Assembly (NCBI GenBank): GCA_900239685.1
Contig: OENT01000057.1
Coordinates: 186,001-250,000 of the forward strand
Length of the DNA stretch: 64,000 nucleotides
Direction of reading: 5' to 3'
From: Rotaria macrura
Lineage: Eukaryota; Rotifera; Eurotatoria; Philodinida; Philodinidae
The position numbers and the translations under genes were made by a program. Below, in pieces: positions 1 to 11,600 of the stretch (position 1 is its first letter; each line of letters opens with the position of its first letter). The notes beneath the pieces were generated by a model that was given only the letters and a program-made list of their open reading frames with translations, did no database searches and was not told where the DNA came from.

Positions 1-870
1 TATCATGCTACATAAGTTCATTAATACGGTGAGAAATATTGTTATCAATTCTGCACTTTTACAATTATAAACGGAACTAAGAAACAGGTAGGATATGTTT
101 TTCATTGCTTAATTAGATATAAATTACTAGTTTTTTTAATAAGAAATGTGATTCATATTCATTTAATCTTCTATTCATATTTAAAAGGCAAAAAATATGA
201 TCAAACTATCATTTTCAATTTTAGAAAGAATAGAGAGAAGGTTTTTCTTGGAACATTCTTCAGCTAGAGTATATTCTTTAATACTGCAGAGAAAGCGCTT
301 TATTTTTTATTAAATTCATCTGAAATAATTCTTCAATATTCGAATTGATTTCCTAATATTAACGAATATCTATTTAAACTTACAAGACAAAAATAAACAA
401 TCAAATTTCACATCTGATTTTTTCAGAGAATGGAACTATGAATCAATATATATATATATATATATCTTTTTAATTATATATATATATATATATAGATGTA
501 AATATATTTGTGAAATAGAATAGTGTAGCTCGTGATGAAGAGGAAAGAAAAAAGGAGAGTAGAGTCTGCTACTGATTCAATTCCAGAGACATTCTCAGCC
601 TGGGATAATGAAATGAAACGACACAGAAGTGTAAGTATAACTTCTTCCATTATGAACAAAATAAGTTTATAAGATGAATGTAAGAACTATACTCTATATT
701 TGAAGGCCCTCAACTCCTCTTACAATTGAGTATACAAATTTTATTATCTATTTTTCTATCATAAAATACTCTCTGGCCTACCAAGTTAAAGTATCTATAG
801 TTGCTTCTAACTTCAGATTACTACTGCAAGTTTTCGGTTTGAATAGCAACAAAAATAAAATAAAAACACG
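1..870. other. Upstream non-coding region
   Basis: No gene is recognisable here. The stretch is AT-rich with stop codons in every frame and holds an (AT)n microsatellite at about 445-494. The last part lies directly before the first GPCR exon and should include its promoter and 5' leader; no clear TATA element or other motif stands out. Confidence 0.5.
445..494. repeat. (AT)n microsatellite
   Basis: Two runs of alternating A and T, about 20 nt each, are separated by a short ctttttaatt-like spacer. It is a simple repeat with no coding meaning. Confidence 0.9.
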
Positions 871-3273
871 ATGTCAAACGATTTATTTAATATTTCATGG
901 TTTATTGTGTTTGTTGTGATAATATCAGTTGCTTTTATTGCTAATGTGATCATTATTTTGGCTATCTTAAGAGATAGATCGATGCATACATCAACATATT
1001 TTTATATAATTAACGTCAACATAGCAGATATTCTTCTTATACTCAGTTGTTTGCCTGAACGGATTGCTGCAATATTCCGATCCAATGATGGATTTTATCT
1101 CGGCATGTTTACATGTAAGTTTGATTACATAAGACAGGGCTACTATGAACACTAAATAATTTTTTTCACTACAAATAAAAGTCATGGCAACTGTTATTTA
1201 CATGAAATTCAATTAGAAGCTTTAGGAAAAATCTCTTATCTTTAATATTCCATGTCTGTTTATAGCGTCTAATTGTTACATGTTTATAATCATGTCAACA
1301 AAAGAGAAATGCAATCTAGATAGAACAGTTCATTGCTTAGTAGTTAAAAATTAGATATTTTTTAGAAATTTCTTATTTTCGTATAAAAAGTACCAAAACT
1401 TGAAATTATTCGATGCTTTAAAGGAATTATTGAAACTATGAAAGCATATATGGAGTTAAATCTGATTATGAACAAACGGAATGTCTAAGATAAACTTAGA
1501 ATATCATTATTGTGCATTAAAGTCATTGAAATAGTCATCAATTATCTACATTTTAGCATAAACTATTATGCTTATTTGTCAAATTAAGTATATTACTAGA
1601 ATTTCGGATTTTGCATGTCAATATGCAATAATCCGTTCATAATTGATTGTCATCTATCTTTGTTTACGTTTGTCAAAAATAGCTTGAACAATAATTGTCG
1701 TCGCAAAAATCCCATGCTATCTTCGTTTCATGTAAAATCATGTCTCTATATTTAATGGAGAGCAAAGTTCACTGCTCAAGTAGAAAAATCTTTAATGTAG
1801 CTATAAAACTATAGAAAGAGTGCTATGTAAAATATTTCATGTTTGAAAAGTATTTACGCATCAAATAAAAGGATCTTGTATCTAAACATATCATGAATCA
1901 AGTTTTTGTCGATTCCTGGAACACATCAAGATATAATTGCATGGTGTTTGTTGGGAAATTAAGAGAAAATACATTCTATTTCAACTAAACCTTGGATGAA
2001 TATTAGCTATCCTATATCATGCATAGGTGAATATATATATATATATATTCTACTTGATCAATATTTTTAAGGCTATTTATTACCATTTTTACAACAAGTA
2101 TCCATGCATGCAGCTCTTGGATTTTTATTAATATTAACAGTACACCGTTGTTATCCAGCTGGTGTTCCACGTTGTTTACAGCGTAATTTAATTCGACGTC
2201 AAATTCGTCATCATGGTCAAACACTATGTCTAATATGGATGTTTGCCATATTAATTAATGTACCATTATTTTCCATAACTAAATATGAGAATAATGTTAC
2301 TCTGACAATGGAAAATACAACAAATATGTCTCAGATAATATGGAGTCCAAGTTGTGACACTGAAGCAACAGAAATTTGGTCCCGTACTTATCTTATTTTG
2401 TTACTTGTTTTAACATATTTAATTACCGGTTTTTTTCTCATCATTATTTATGGTCAAGTTATACGAATAATCATTAGTTCAAAAAAATATGCCAATAGAA
2501 ATGAAAAAATGACACAAAACAAAGATGAAAATTATCATTTTATTTCACGTAATACACTACACCAAAAGAAAATTCGCGAAGCGCCAACACGTTCATCAAC
2601 ATCATCATCGTCCACGAATTCATCGAATCGACGTCAGCAACAAAGTTCAAGAACTACAACACCAATATCGATGACGATGACAATAGACAATACGAAATAT
2701 TTGAGGAAACCTCATTCAGTACAACATCTTCAAGTTATAGTCATGCTTTTTATTGTTATTTTACTTTATATTCTATTATTGTTACCATATCGATTATTTA
2801 ATTTACTCTACATTGTATACAATCAATTATTTCAATATAACTTAATGAATGAAGTTTTATTTCAATGGTTAATGAATTCTGTTCGTTTACTTGTTTTTCT
2901 TAATTGTGCCCTGCAACCAATCATTTATCTTGTCATATCGTCACGTCTAAGACAAACTGTGATTAAATTTCTTAAATCATGCTGGCATTCTTATTATTGC
3001 TACTGTCGATGTTCTTTATCATTGAAAAATGAACAACGCCATGAGACTGATCATCGAGTTATTCAAACCTACTTATGTCCAAGATATCCCTATACAAATA
3101 GTCAATCGAACCGACAACACGCACTCACTAGTCGTGTTAATCATTTACCAATGAACAATGTCCATATGAATGATTATCAATCTTTAACATTACTACCATC
3201 ACCATTTCTTACTACTAATCTAATAAATAAAACTCATCATGATGTTGCCTTTAGAAATTCATCACGTACATGA
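871..3273 (+). CDS. Class A (rhodopsin-like) G protein-coupled receptor
   Basis: Exons 871-1114 and 2072-3273 (intron 1115-2071, gtaagt...aag) splice to 1446 nt, 481 aa; the split codon restores a Cys at the TM3 start (position 3.25). Seven hydrophobic segments follow the class A plan: TM1 with Asn in IANVII, TM2 with NIADIL (Asp2.50), TM3 Cys, TM4 Trp in LIWMF, a Cys in extracellular loop 2, TM5 ending YGQVI, TM6 with LLLLPY (Pro6.50) and TM7 with QPIIY. The third intracellular loop is long, basic and Ser/Thr-rich, and the C-tail is about 90 residues. It should sit in the plasma membrane and signal through G proteins; the ligand is unknown, though the TM1-TM2 region looks peptide-receptor-like (inference). 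Oddities: the DRY motif is replaced by HRC and NPxxY by QPIIY. AATAAA signals lie near 3470 and 3557. Confidence 0.85.
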
Positions 3274-5849
3274 ATGACATGTCTTTTTGAAACGAAAACA
3301 GACTTGTAATTAGTTGTTGTAATCGTTTCTATTTCATGTATTTTAGAATACAAAAAAAAAAGAATTTAACTCGTTTAATTACTATAGCAGATTGTCGTAC
3401 TATAAGAAGATTTATCAATCGAAAATCATGATTTAAATGAATGACAACTATACATTCAAAATGTATGCAAATAAATTTTCATAGATCTAACAGTTGAATT
3501 ATTGCAAGGATATGAAAAACAATTGATTGAATTGATACGTCTTTCGATCTTATCAATAAATACATATTTTTAACCTAGTCGATCTTTCATATAATATAAG
3601 AGCTAGATTCAAGCATCGATTATGGAACTTTCATCGAGTAAATGAGAGTATACTTTTCACATATTTTTTCATGTAACAAATACAAAATCATGAAATAGAG
3701 TTTGAAAGTTACTTAGATGAAAAAGGATTACTAATGAATGTTGATATCCATAACGAGGCTTCCTATGTATGATAGACAGTATTCATTGTGAATGTAATGA
3801 AAGATCAAATAATGGTATTTAACTAGAGAGATTTTATGAAAAAACTTTCACAACATAGGCTTCTAATACTTTGTTCATTGAAATTCCCTGATATGATGAT
3901 CTAGTATAAAATAATAATCTAATAGATTTTAAAAATAGTAACTGAACTTCCTTGGAATGATTCGAGAAGCTTTTACAGACTAGCTTTCTAAGGTTTCAAT
4001 GATCACTGGAACTATTACTTAGACCTAAAACGAGCTTCAGCTATGATACTGAGGGCATTTTTTTTCTTAATTAAATGTTTCGGATTAGTCGAAAGATAAT
4101 TCATGAGTAAAGAATTATAATGTATGTGCATGCTATTTCTTTTGCATCGGAACACGCAAAATATTAAAACCTCCGTACTGTTTTTCTGAAAGGCAGAAAA
4201 TCGATTGTTGTCAGTTCCATGAATTTTGGCTTATTTAAATAGCTTCGAATGATATCTATTCTCTACAAAGCATATGAAAAGTAAATCATATCTATTTTCT
4301 TGAACGGTTTAATATGTATTTAGCGATAAGATAATCAAAATCTCAAAGGTCTTTTTCTCCTAGAAGTAGTTATGTATTCATTGAAAAATTCTATTATAAT
4401 CGACTTTTGAAGTCTTGCAAATCAAATATACTCGCTCAACATCGTACCACCTTGCACAGAGTTCAGTTTCAAATGATAGAATAATTGCACCTCGAGAAAG
4501 TCAAGTCGTACTTAATTCTTTTGCTCATTATTTGTAAATTTCTCCAATGTATTTTTGCACACAGATTATAAAAGTATCACGCATAATTGAAGATATTTTC
4601 TGATAAGCAGGAGAAACATATTCTTCTTTATCCTCTCCATGTAACTTAATTGCATACCTCGATGTTATTAAATAAAAACGAGCATATACTATTTCTTGAT
4701 CAATATCTTATTTTTTAACTCGTTCAAAGTTATTAGAAACATAGTTATCACAATCAGTAAGCAAAGTCAATAAACTTCTGTCAGTGTTGAAAATAGTTTT
4801 TTGCATTAAAGTCTGTTCGGTGAAAAACTCATCTGTGGCTTTTACTTTAGCCGACTATCAATCACTACAGATTCAGTTGTTTCAATGCAGAAAAATCATA
4901 TTTAAACGTGTCACATCAATAATAATGAATGACAAGTATAGTTTTATTAAAACATTAGTTGTGCGATGAAATAGAAACGAAAATCTATGAGCATCTATAC
5001 TATTTTTCGTATTAATATATTCCAATACGTATGCTAATTCAGTTGTCATCAGAAGTAGAAGACTGAATAACCATAAAGAAAATTATCAAATTATCATTGT
5101 TCTGCTTTTCGTTCAAAGTACACGAATGACAACAAAAAGAAAGACTCTTCAAAGAAAACGATTTCAAGATGAGAAGAAAGTACTTACCTTGCTTATTGAA
5201 TTATAATATTAATTAGCCTTTGTACATGGTTTTATGTCTTGAAGAAGGAGCATAGCATACCCGAACAAATTGGATAACATAGAAAAGTAGACATCTCCTT
5301 CGGTTTGTGATAACCGGAGTGTTTTTTTGAAAATATATGAAATGTATACAGATGTTCTGATTTCGAGAGGATACTCTAGGTACACGGGTAGCTTTGCTTA
5401 TGGTTTAGACAGTTCCCTGGAAGAACTCTGTAAAACTATGGTTTGAATCATGAAGGCTCGAACAGCTTGTTTCCGATTATTGTTACCGTAAGCCCATTGT
5501 GATGTTACACCAAAAATAGGATTCTTCATACTTTGAAAATTAGTTAAATGAGAATCATTTGTTTAAAAGAACTAATAAATTGTACTAGGCGAAGTCAGTT
5601 ATTCATGTATTGCGTTTGAGAAGTTGAATTGATAAGGTTAAATTTCAGATAACTGAGTCGATTTAAAAAACTCTATTTTTACTGATATAGATATAAACAA
5701 GTTAAAAAGTGGACGGTTACGAAATCTTTGAACGAGACGCATGTAATATCAAAAGAAAAAAACATTCCGGTAATGTTTTCTCCTTTTATTCATCAGTAAT
5801 AAGCAAGTAATTGAAAAAAATCAATTTTTATCTCACACGCATGATGTTC
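3274..5849. other. Non-coding region after the first GPCR
   Basis: After the receptor's 3' UTR (AATAAA-like signals near 3470 and 3557) I see no gene. Open frames here are short, have no recognisable motif and no coding-like composition. The stretch ends at the 8-bp target duplication of the hAT element. Confidence 0.5.
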
Positions 5850-6030
5850 GTATTAACTAGAGGCCGAAACGGGACGGGGAGCAAACTTTGGAGAATGACC
5901 GGGGTGGGGTCGAAAAAAATAGAATCTCTGGCATTTTCCCCGTTCTTCAGTTTCACCAGAAAGACGTTCATATTTATCAATACATATAATTATCAAAACA
6001 AAAGATTTTGTTTTCAGTAATGGTCAGCAT

Positions 6031-6570
6031 TTGTTTGCATACCATACAAGTGTGAGGTTTTCTGAGAAACGTTCGTTGTCTCTATTGAATTCATTGTTCA
6101 ACATTGAGGAAGAAAACACATTGGGATTCTTTCTGTATCCAAGGTTCAAAATATTATTGTCAGCAACAGCAGCTCAGAAATCAGAGTGCTATCGAATGTG
6201 TCGTGCATTGTTGCCGAAATGGAACTATGCATCCGCATTCGATGGTCACAATGAACCACAAAGAAAGAAGCAAAAGAATTTTCTAGAACAACTGATGGAT
6301 GACGAAATAAGAAAAGCAAAATATAAAAACACAACAGCGACAAAAGATGAGCTCGATATTTGTATCGATTGTAAGATGGATGAACATAAGAATTATGCGA
6401 ATAGATTATTTTTTTGGAAAGAATACTAGGATGTTTCCAAATCTTTCTAAGTAAACGGGTCGAATACATGCTGTCCGATACAATTCGGCTGCTATTGAAA
6501 GAGAGTTTTCGACAGTAGATGAAATCGGGAATCAAAATAGATAAAATCTAGACCCAACAACTGTTAACAA
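6031..6570 (+). pseudogene. hAT transposase C-terminal remnant
   Basis: An open stretch to 6429 encodes about 130 residues resembling the region before the hAT dimerisation domain: a YPRFK block, then charged sequence ending in a FWKEY-like motif. After an in-frame stop, a different frame around 6480-6570 reads SAAIEREFST and then DPTTVNN, matching the hAT C-terminal dimerisation signature (family form roughly SAAIERVFS...RLxPxTVxxI). The frame change and several stops show the gene is dead. No N-terminal part (BED finger or catalytic region) is recognisable in the element, so it is also truncated. It lies inside the 5858-7847 element. Confidence 0.7.
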
Positions 6571-6645
6571 TATCCCAGGTGATTGAATCCAATGTTGGAT
6601 CTGATCGATTCCGACGCTGGGATTGAATCTCCTGGGATATTGTTT
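6566..6645. repeat. Short palindromic hairpin inside the hAT element
   Basis: The arm AACAATATCCCAGG...GATTGAATCC at 6566-6590 is complementary to 6619-6645, with about 28 nt between. The match is nearly perfect across about 24 nt. It lies directly after the transposase remnant and could be a small MITE insertion or part of the element's 3' region. Confidence 0.8.
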
Positions 6646-7067
6646 CTTAGCTCAATAGAAAACGGCAAAAAGATTGATTGATCTCGATAAATATATTTTT
6701 GTGCTCATATCAACTTAGCACAAAGGGGAAACAACTGATTTCTAATTTCTGTGTTTTCTTTTACTTAAATCAACTGATTTGAATCAGAAAAAAAAACAGG
6801 AAAATCAAAAGAAAGATCACAGAAATCAAGAAAATGGGATTTAAACTGTCTCTCCCTAGATTGACATTTCGAACAACAAGAATACCGAATTTTATTATTT
6901 CAATCAAGTCGCTGATTTTTTTGATTTAAAATCAAACTGATCAGCTGTTCCCACTTGATTTAGCCTCTAGCATTGAACCTATTTCTTGTACTAATGTGTG
7001 AAATTTTATGTATCATCGTGTGAAACTTGTTGTACTCTTAGATACTACTGAGTACTCTTGCAATACA

Positions 7068-7687
7068 TAGGGGTGCAAGAAATCCAAGGCCTTGGGATTT
7101 GGTGCAAATAGATTTGGATTTGTTCTCGACTGAGATTTGGCTTTGGATTTGGTCTTAAATTATACAAATTTGATGAGAATTTTTAATATAAAGTCTCAGA
7201 AGGTAGAGAAGAGTATCAATTCTTAGAGGTTGATATAAAATTGTTTAGATTTGGAATAGATTTGGATTTGGATTCGGATTTGTGTCTTAGATTTGGATTT
7301 GGGATTTGCTATGTATCATTATGGTTAGGATTTGGGTAGCATTTGGGTTTTGGATTTGGGATTGAGATTTGGTTTGAATGTAGCACGACTACAAAATTTG
7401 ACTGATGTTAGATCGAAAACAAATCCCAAGTCCAAATCCAAATCTAAGAAACAAACCCAAATCCAAGTCCAAACCCCAAATCCCGAACGTATCACCAATC
7501 CCAAATCCCAAATCTAAGCTGAAAAAATTCATATAAACAATCCTGTGATCCAAATTTAGACGAAATCCCCAGCTAGAAACTCAGTTCTAACCATACCCCA
7601 AATTCAGAAACCAAAACCAAATCCAAGTCAAAATCTCAGAGATTTGGTGATAACTCCCAAATCCATTCAAGATTTGTTGCACCCCTA
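7068..7687. mobile_element. Snapback MITE, 620 bp, hAT-like ends
   Basis: The ends are TAGGGGTGCAA and TTGCACCCCTA, a perfect 11-bp inverted repeat. The flanks gcaataca (7060-7067) and gtaataga (7688-7695) match at 6 of 8, suggesting an old 8-bp duplication. The left half is packed with GGATTT-type units, the right half with their complement AAATCC, so the whole element can fold into one long hairpin centred near 7390. It has no coding capacity and is inserted inside the older hAT element. Confidence 0.75.
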
Positions 7688-7855
7688 GTAATAGACCGTG
7701 AAATAAATTACAAAATCAATAGACAAAAACAACCTTAATATTTTGGATGACAGAACTAAAATCATTCAAGGAAATAACAGGGCGAGGAGAGATGGGGAAA
7801 GCGTTGTCGGGGCGGGGGTGGAAAACTTCCCTCAGTTTCGGTCTCTGGTATTAAT

Positions 7856-8607
7856 ATCAATTATTATCCTATTTGTTTTTCTATCAACAGAACCAGTGAA
7901 AGTACCTGGTAATGTTTTCTGGTGCAATTAATTAAGTAAAAGCTTGAAAATTGTATACGCAGGATATCTCAGTGGTTTTGCGGAAATCTCATCTCATGTT
8001 TGACTTTTATTACGAGTGATCGTATTGCTTAGCAACGCATTTTTTTTTATAAATTACAACTGAAATTGTGAACCTCCTCTTTGAATTGATTCTCAATAAT
8101 TAATAATAGTGAATAGAAAATTCAAATTGCAATGAATCGTTTTTCATATGTCTGTAGATGTCACTTTTGCACATCTGTGCATTATGAATCGCCATTGTTT
8201 CCTGTCTGTGGTCCTTCATTCATTCATCATTCCATTCCATGTCTCCATCGGATCCGAGTAGTAAAAGACGAAGAACAAAAATGGAATTCGCTTGATTATT
8301 AATCACAGTAATTATGAAATTTTTTCTTTCGTTCTGTATTACGAAATGTTGCGCATCGCAAATTACGTATGAATAAAAAAATCTGTTTTTTATAAGGTTT
8401 TTTAGATTTCTCTGTCCTTTATTGTCGTCCGACAAACGAATTTACAGTTATCATAAACACAATATATTCTTTTTGGTTTGTTTTTTAATTTCGTTGTTAA
8501 TTAACCATACATTACTTAGTCGTCTCAGTGTACGATTAGTCAGTATAACATCATACTTTCTTTTTTCGCATGATCGCTACATCGCCATCATTCGTTAATT
8601 TATCATC
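7856..8607 (+). promoter_or_regulatory. Upstream region of the PRRC2 gene
   Basis: This stretch between the hAT element and the PRRC2 start codon has no recognisable gene. It should hold the promoter and 5' leader. The part from about 8440 is T- and pyrimidine-rich; no specific core element can be named. Confidence 0.3.
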
Positions 8608-11600
8608 ATGTCTGCTCCCGCTAAATCTATTGATAAAAATAAACGTTATACTGTTTTTAAAACAAATGAGTATATAAACAAACCACGAACGAACGAAACG
8701 AGTCGAGCTGCTGGTAAGTTCGAAAAATGAAAGAGCTTTTTAAATTTCCATCGTCTTTTTTTGTTCGTTCTCTCGTCTGTTGAAGCTCGTACTCAAGGAT
8801 GGACGAATCTCGGAAAAGTCAGTAGTCGTCGAGTACCACCACCAGCTAATATACCAAGCCAGAAAAGTGAAACAGGTACAAATGCAGCATCCTTCGATCT
8901 AACAATTCCTACTGGAACTAGTCATGGGTGGACAGCTAGCGGAAATCAAACAACACCAAGTCTCACGACAAATCAAGCACGCCCACTAACACCATCAAAA
9001 CAACCGACACAGCAGCAACTTGATTCATTACCAGCTCTTGTATCAACATCACCAACACAAACAACATCGACACTTTCATCCGATATTGATAAACCTCGTG
9101 CATCAGCAACATGGAGTACAGTAACAGCTGGTAATACAGCAGGCAATCCAAGTGATCAGCCACCAAATTTACTTGGTTTAAATGATTTTCCACGTTTAGT
9201 AACGCAAGATAATAAGAGTACGAAATCACAATCGGATTCTCTAATCAATTCAATATCCACAAATACACAAGGACCAAGTTTTCGGCCAGCTAATTTAGCA
9301 TCATGGAAAGAAGGCGGTGGTCGTGCTCAACCAATGTCAAATGATTCAAATAAAGAAACAAATGATAATAATAATAATTTATCAGCATTATCTATGCAAT
9401 CACAAATATTGCCAGTTAGTACAACAAGTACGAGTTTACTTCAAACACCAATACAAAATACAAATAATTCATCATACATGCGAACATATCCACAACAGCA
9501 ACAGCAAGCTAAAATGGTAAAGTTAAAAATACAACAATTATTTTTCAAAAACTTCTTAATCATTTTTGAGGGATTGAGTAGCACAATCGAAGACTCTTCT
9601 ATCTTAATTTTGTGTATTTGCTTTGGTAGAATCGAGTCAATCGACTGACCAATGATTTTGTTTTACTTGAACTATTTGTGTAATATTTTAAATATAGAAT
9701 ACATCAAAGAAGGATAGTAAAATACAACCGTATCCAGTTGGTCATATAATTAGGAATAAACATTCCGTATAATATTTCTTATAATTACGAAAATCGAAAC
9801 AGACTTAACATGCGTTTGTGTATGAAGAGAGTTTAGCTTCAGCTTTTATTAAGATGGTAATCAACAAATTAGGAGTATATGACAAAGAAAATTAAATTTA
9901 AAAAAATTCTGTCAGTTTTAAAAAAATGATGTGTAGGTTTTTTGTTTTGGAAGTTCGTTACTCTCACTTCTCTATATTTGATAGTGACAATTTACAGGAG
10001 ACTTGACATGCTCCATTCAATCATGAGAAATTCAATGTCGTACTTTTGTAATTCTCTATTTAGCAAATGCGCAAATGAAATAGATTTATCTTCAATTACA
10101 TGCATTCATTTGACATGTTATTTTTCAGTGTGTTATACTGAAGAACCTGAGAAATTCATCACCTCTATTTCTCATTGGATATTCAACTAGCGAAACTCGA
10201 TGATGTGAATTTCAATCATTCAAACGAAAATTGTTTAGATTGTCGGAAAGAATGTCTAGTAGAGGTCCTCGAGTTCATATCACCATTTGTTCCATCAAAC
10301 CTCTCTTGTATTTGGATAAAAATTTAATCGACTGAGTTTAATTGAAATCGGCTAGTTCATATTGTAACAATCTCGAGTAAATTCTACAAACGGAATACTT
10401 CTTAGCTGTATTTTTCAATAACGATGATCACATTTTATACACATCTTAGATGGGTAGAGCATGTCATGTACAAAATTTTTCGACTCCAGGGATTTTCGTG
10501 ATTCTAATCTCAATCCATGTTACTAATATGACATAATGGTTAGAACAATCGATCATAGTTTGAAATTCGAAGTATTCGACGCTGATATATTGAAATCATA
10601 GTAGGTTCTTTCACAAAAGTCTATCATTCTCGTCAGATCTGGTAGTGAATCGTCCTAAGACATCGAATATCGACAGTTTTCTGCTCTGTCGACTTTAAAT
10701 TTATACTTGAAGTCAGAATTCTTATCTTAACGAGTTTAAAACAAAAAACTCGTAAATTTCTTTTTTAATGATGTAAGAATAATCTCATGTTTCTACTGAA
10801 AAACTCGATTTCTTTGGAATGAATATTGAAAAAACTAAACTAAGGGACATCTTTCGATTACTCACAGGATACACACCCTATCGGTAGAAAACCGATTTTT
10901 TTAAAAATTTATCTCATAGATGTTCTCATGTCAGTTTAATTTCTTTTGATCTCAATCTAGAATTTTGTTACGCACTTAATCGAATGTTTTTCTTTTCAGT
11001 GGTCGTACAATGTGGGTAATTCTTATGGTCCATATGGAACAAATCAGGCACCTGCACATATGCCCATGCATCAATTGCATCATCAACAACGTGTATCACC
11101 ATATGGGAGTCATGCTCAATCTCAATCTCATCAACATCTTAATACGTCAACAGATTACAAAACTCCAACAATTTTACGAAGTAAAGATATTGAAGATTTA
11201 TCGAAATTAACCGATAATGTTACATGGGCAAGTGCATCTCAGGAAGTAAATTATGAAGAAAAAATACGTTTCAGTGATGATGAAGATAATGATATAAATG
11301 ATAATAATAATAATAATAAATCTCGTCGATTTGCTAATTCTCAACAACAATCAAAACAAGCATATTCACAAGTATTACCAAACAATAATAACAATAATAA
11401 TACTAAGCATAGCAATCGTACAACATCGCATACAAATTATATACAACAACAATCAACAACACGCTCACGTTTACTACAAGATGATGCACATGTTAAACAA
11501 ATGCAAGACGATAAGAATTCAGAATTAATCAGTACATTAACTGTGGCTAAGCAGCGACGTGATGAACAAGAACGTAATCTTCGTGATACATTATCACAAC

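Larger units (their letters stand above)
5858..7847. mobile_element. Decayed hAT-superfamily DNA transposon with 8-bp target duplication
   Basis: The left end starts TAGAGGCCGAAAC and the right end reads GTTTCGGTCTCTG, an imperfect terminal inverted repeat. The flanks are gtattaac (5850-5857) and gtattaat (7848-7855), matching at 7 of 8 positions, the duplication size typical of hAT elements. Both subterminal regions are unusually G-rich for this window. Inside are a broken transposase (about 6031-6570), a short hairpin (6566-6645) and a nested snapback MITE (7068-7687). A second element at 23134-24279 has the same ends (CAGAGACCGAAAC), so they belong to one family. Element limits are read directly; the hAT assignment rests on the duplication length and the transposase remnant. 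Confidence 0.75.

Noticed and set aside
1115..2071. Possible extra exon within the first GPCR's intron
   Set aside because: Joining 1114 directly to 2072 already restores the conserved TM3 Cys and a continuous TM3, so no further exon is needed.
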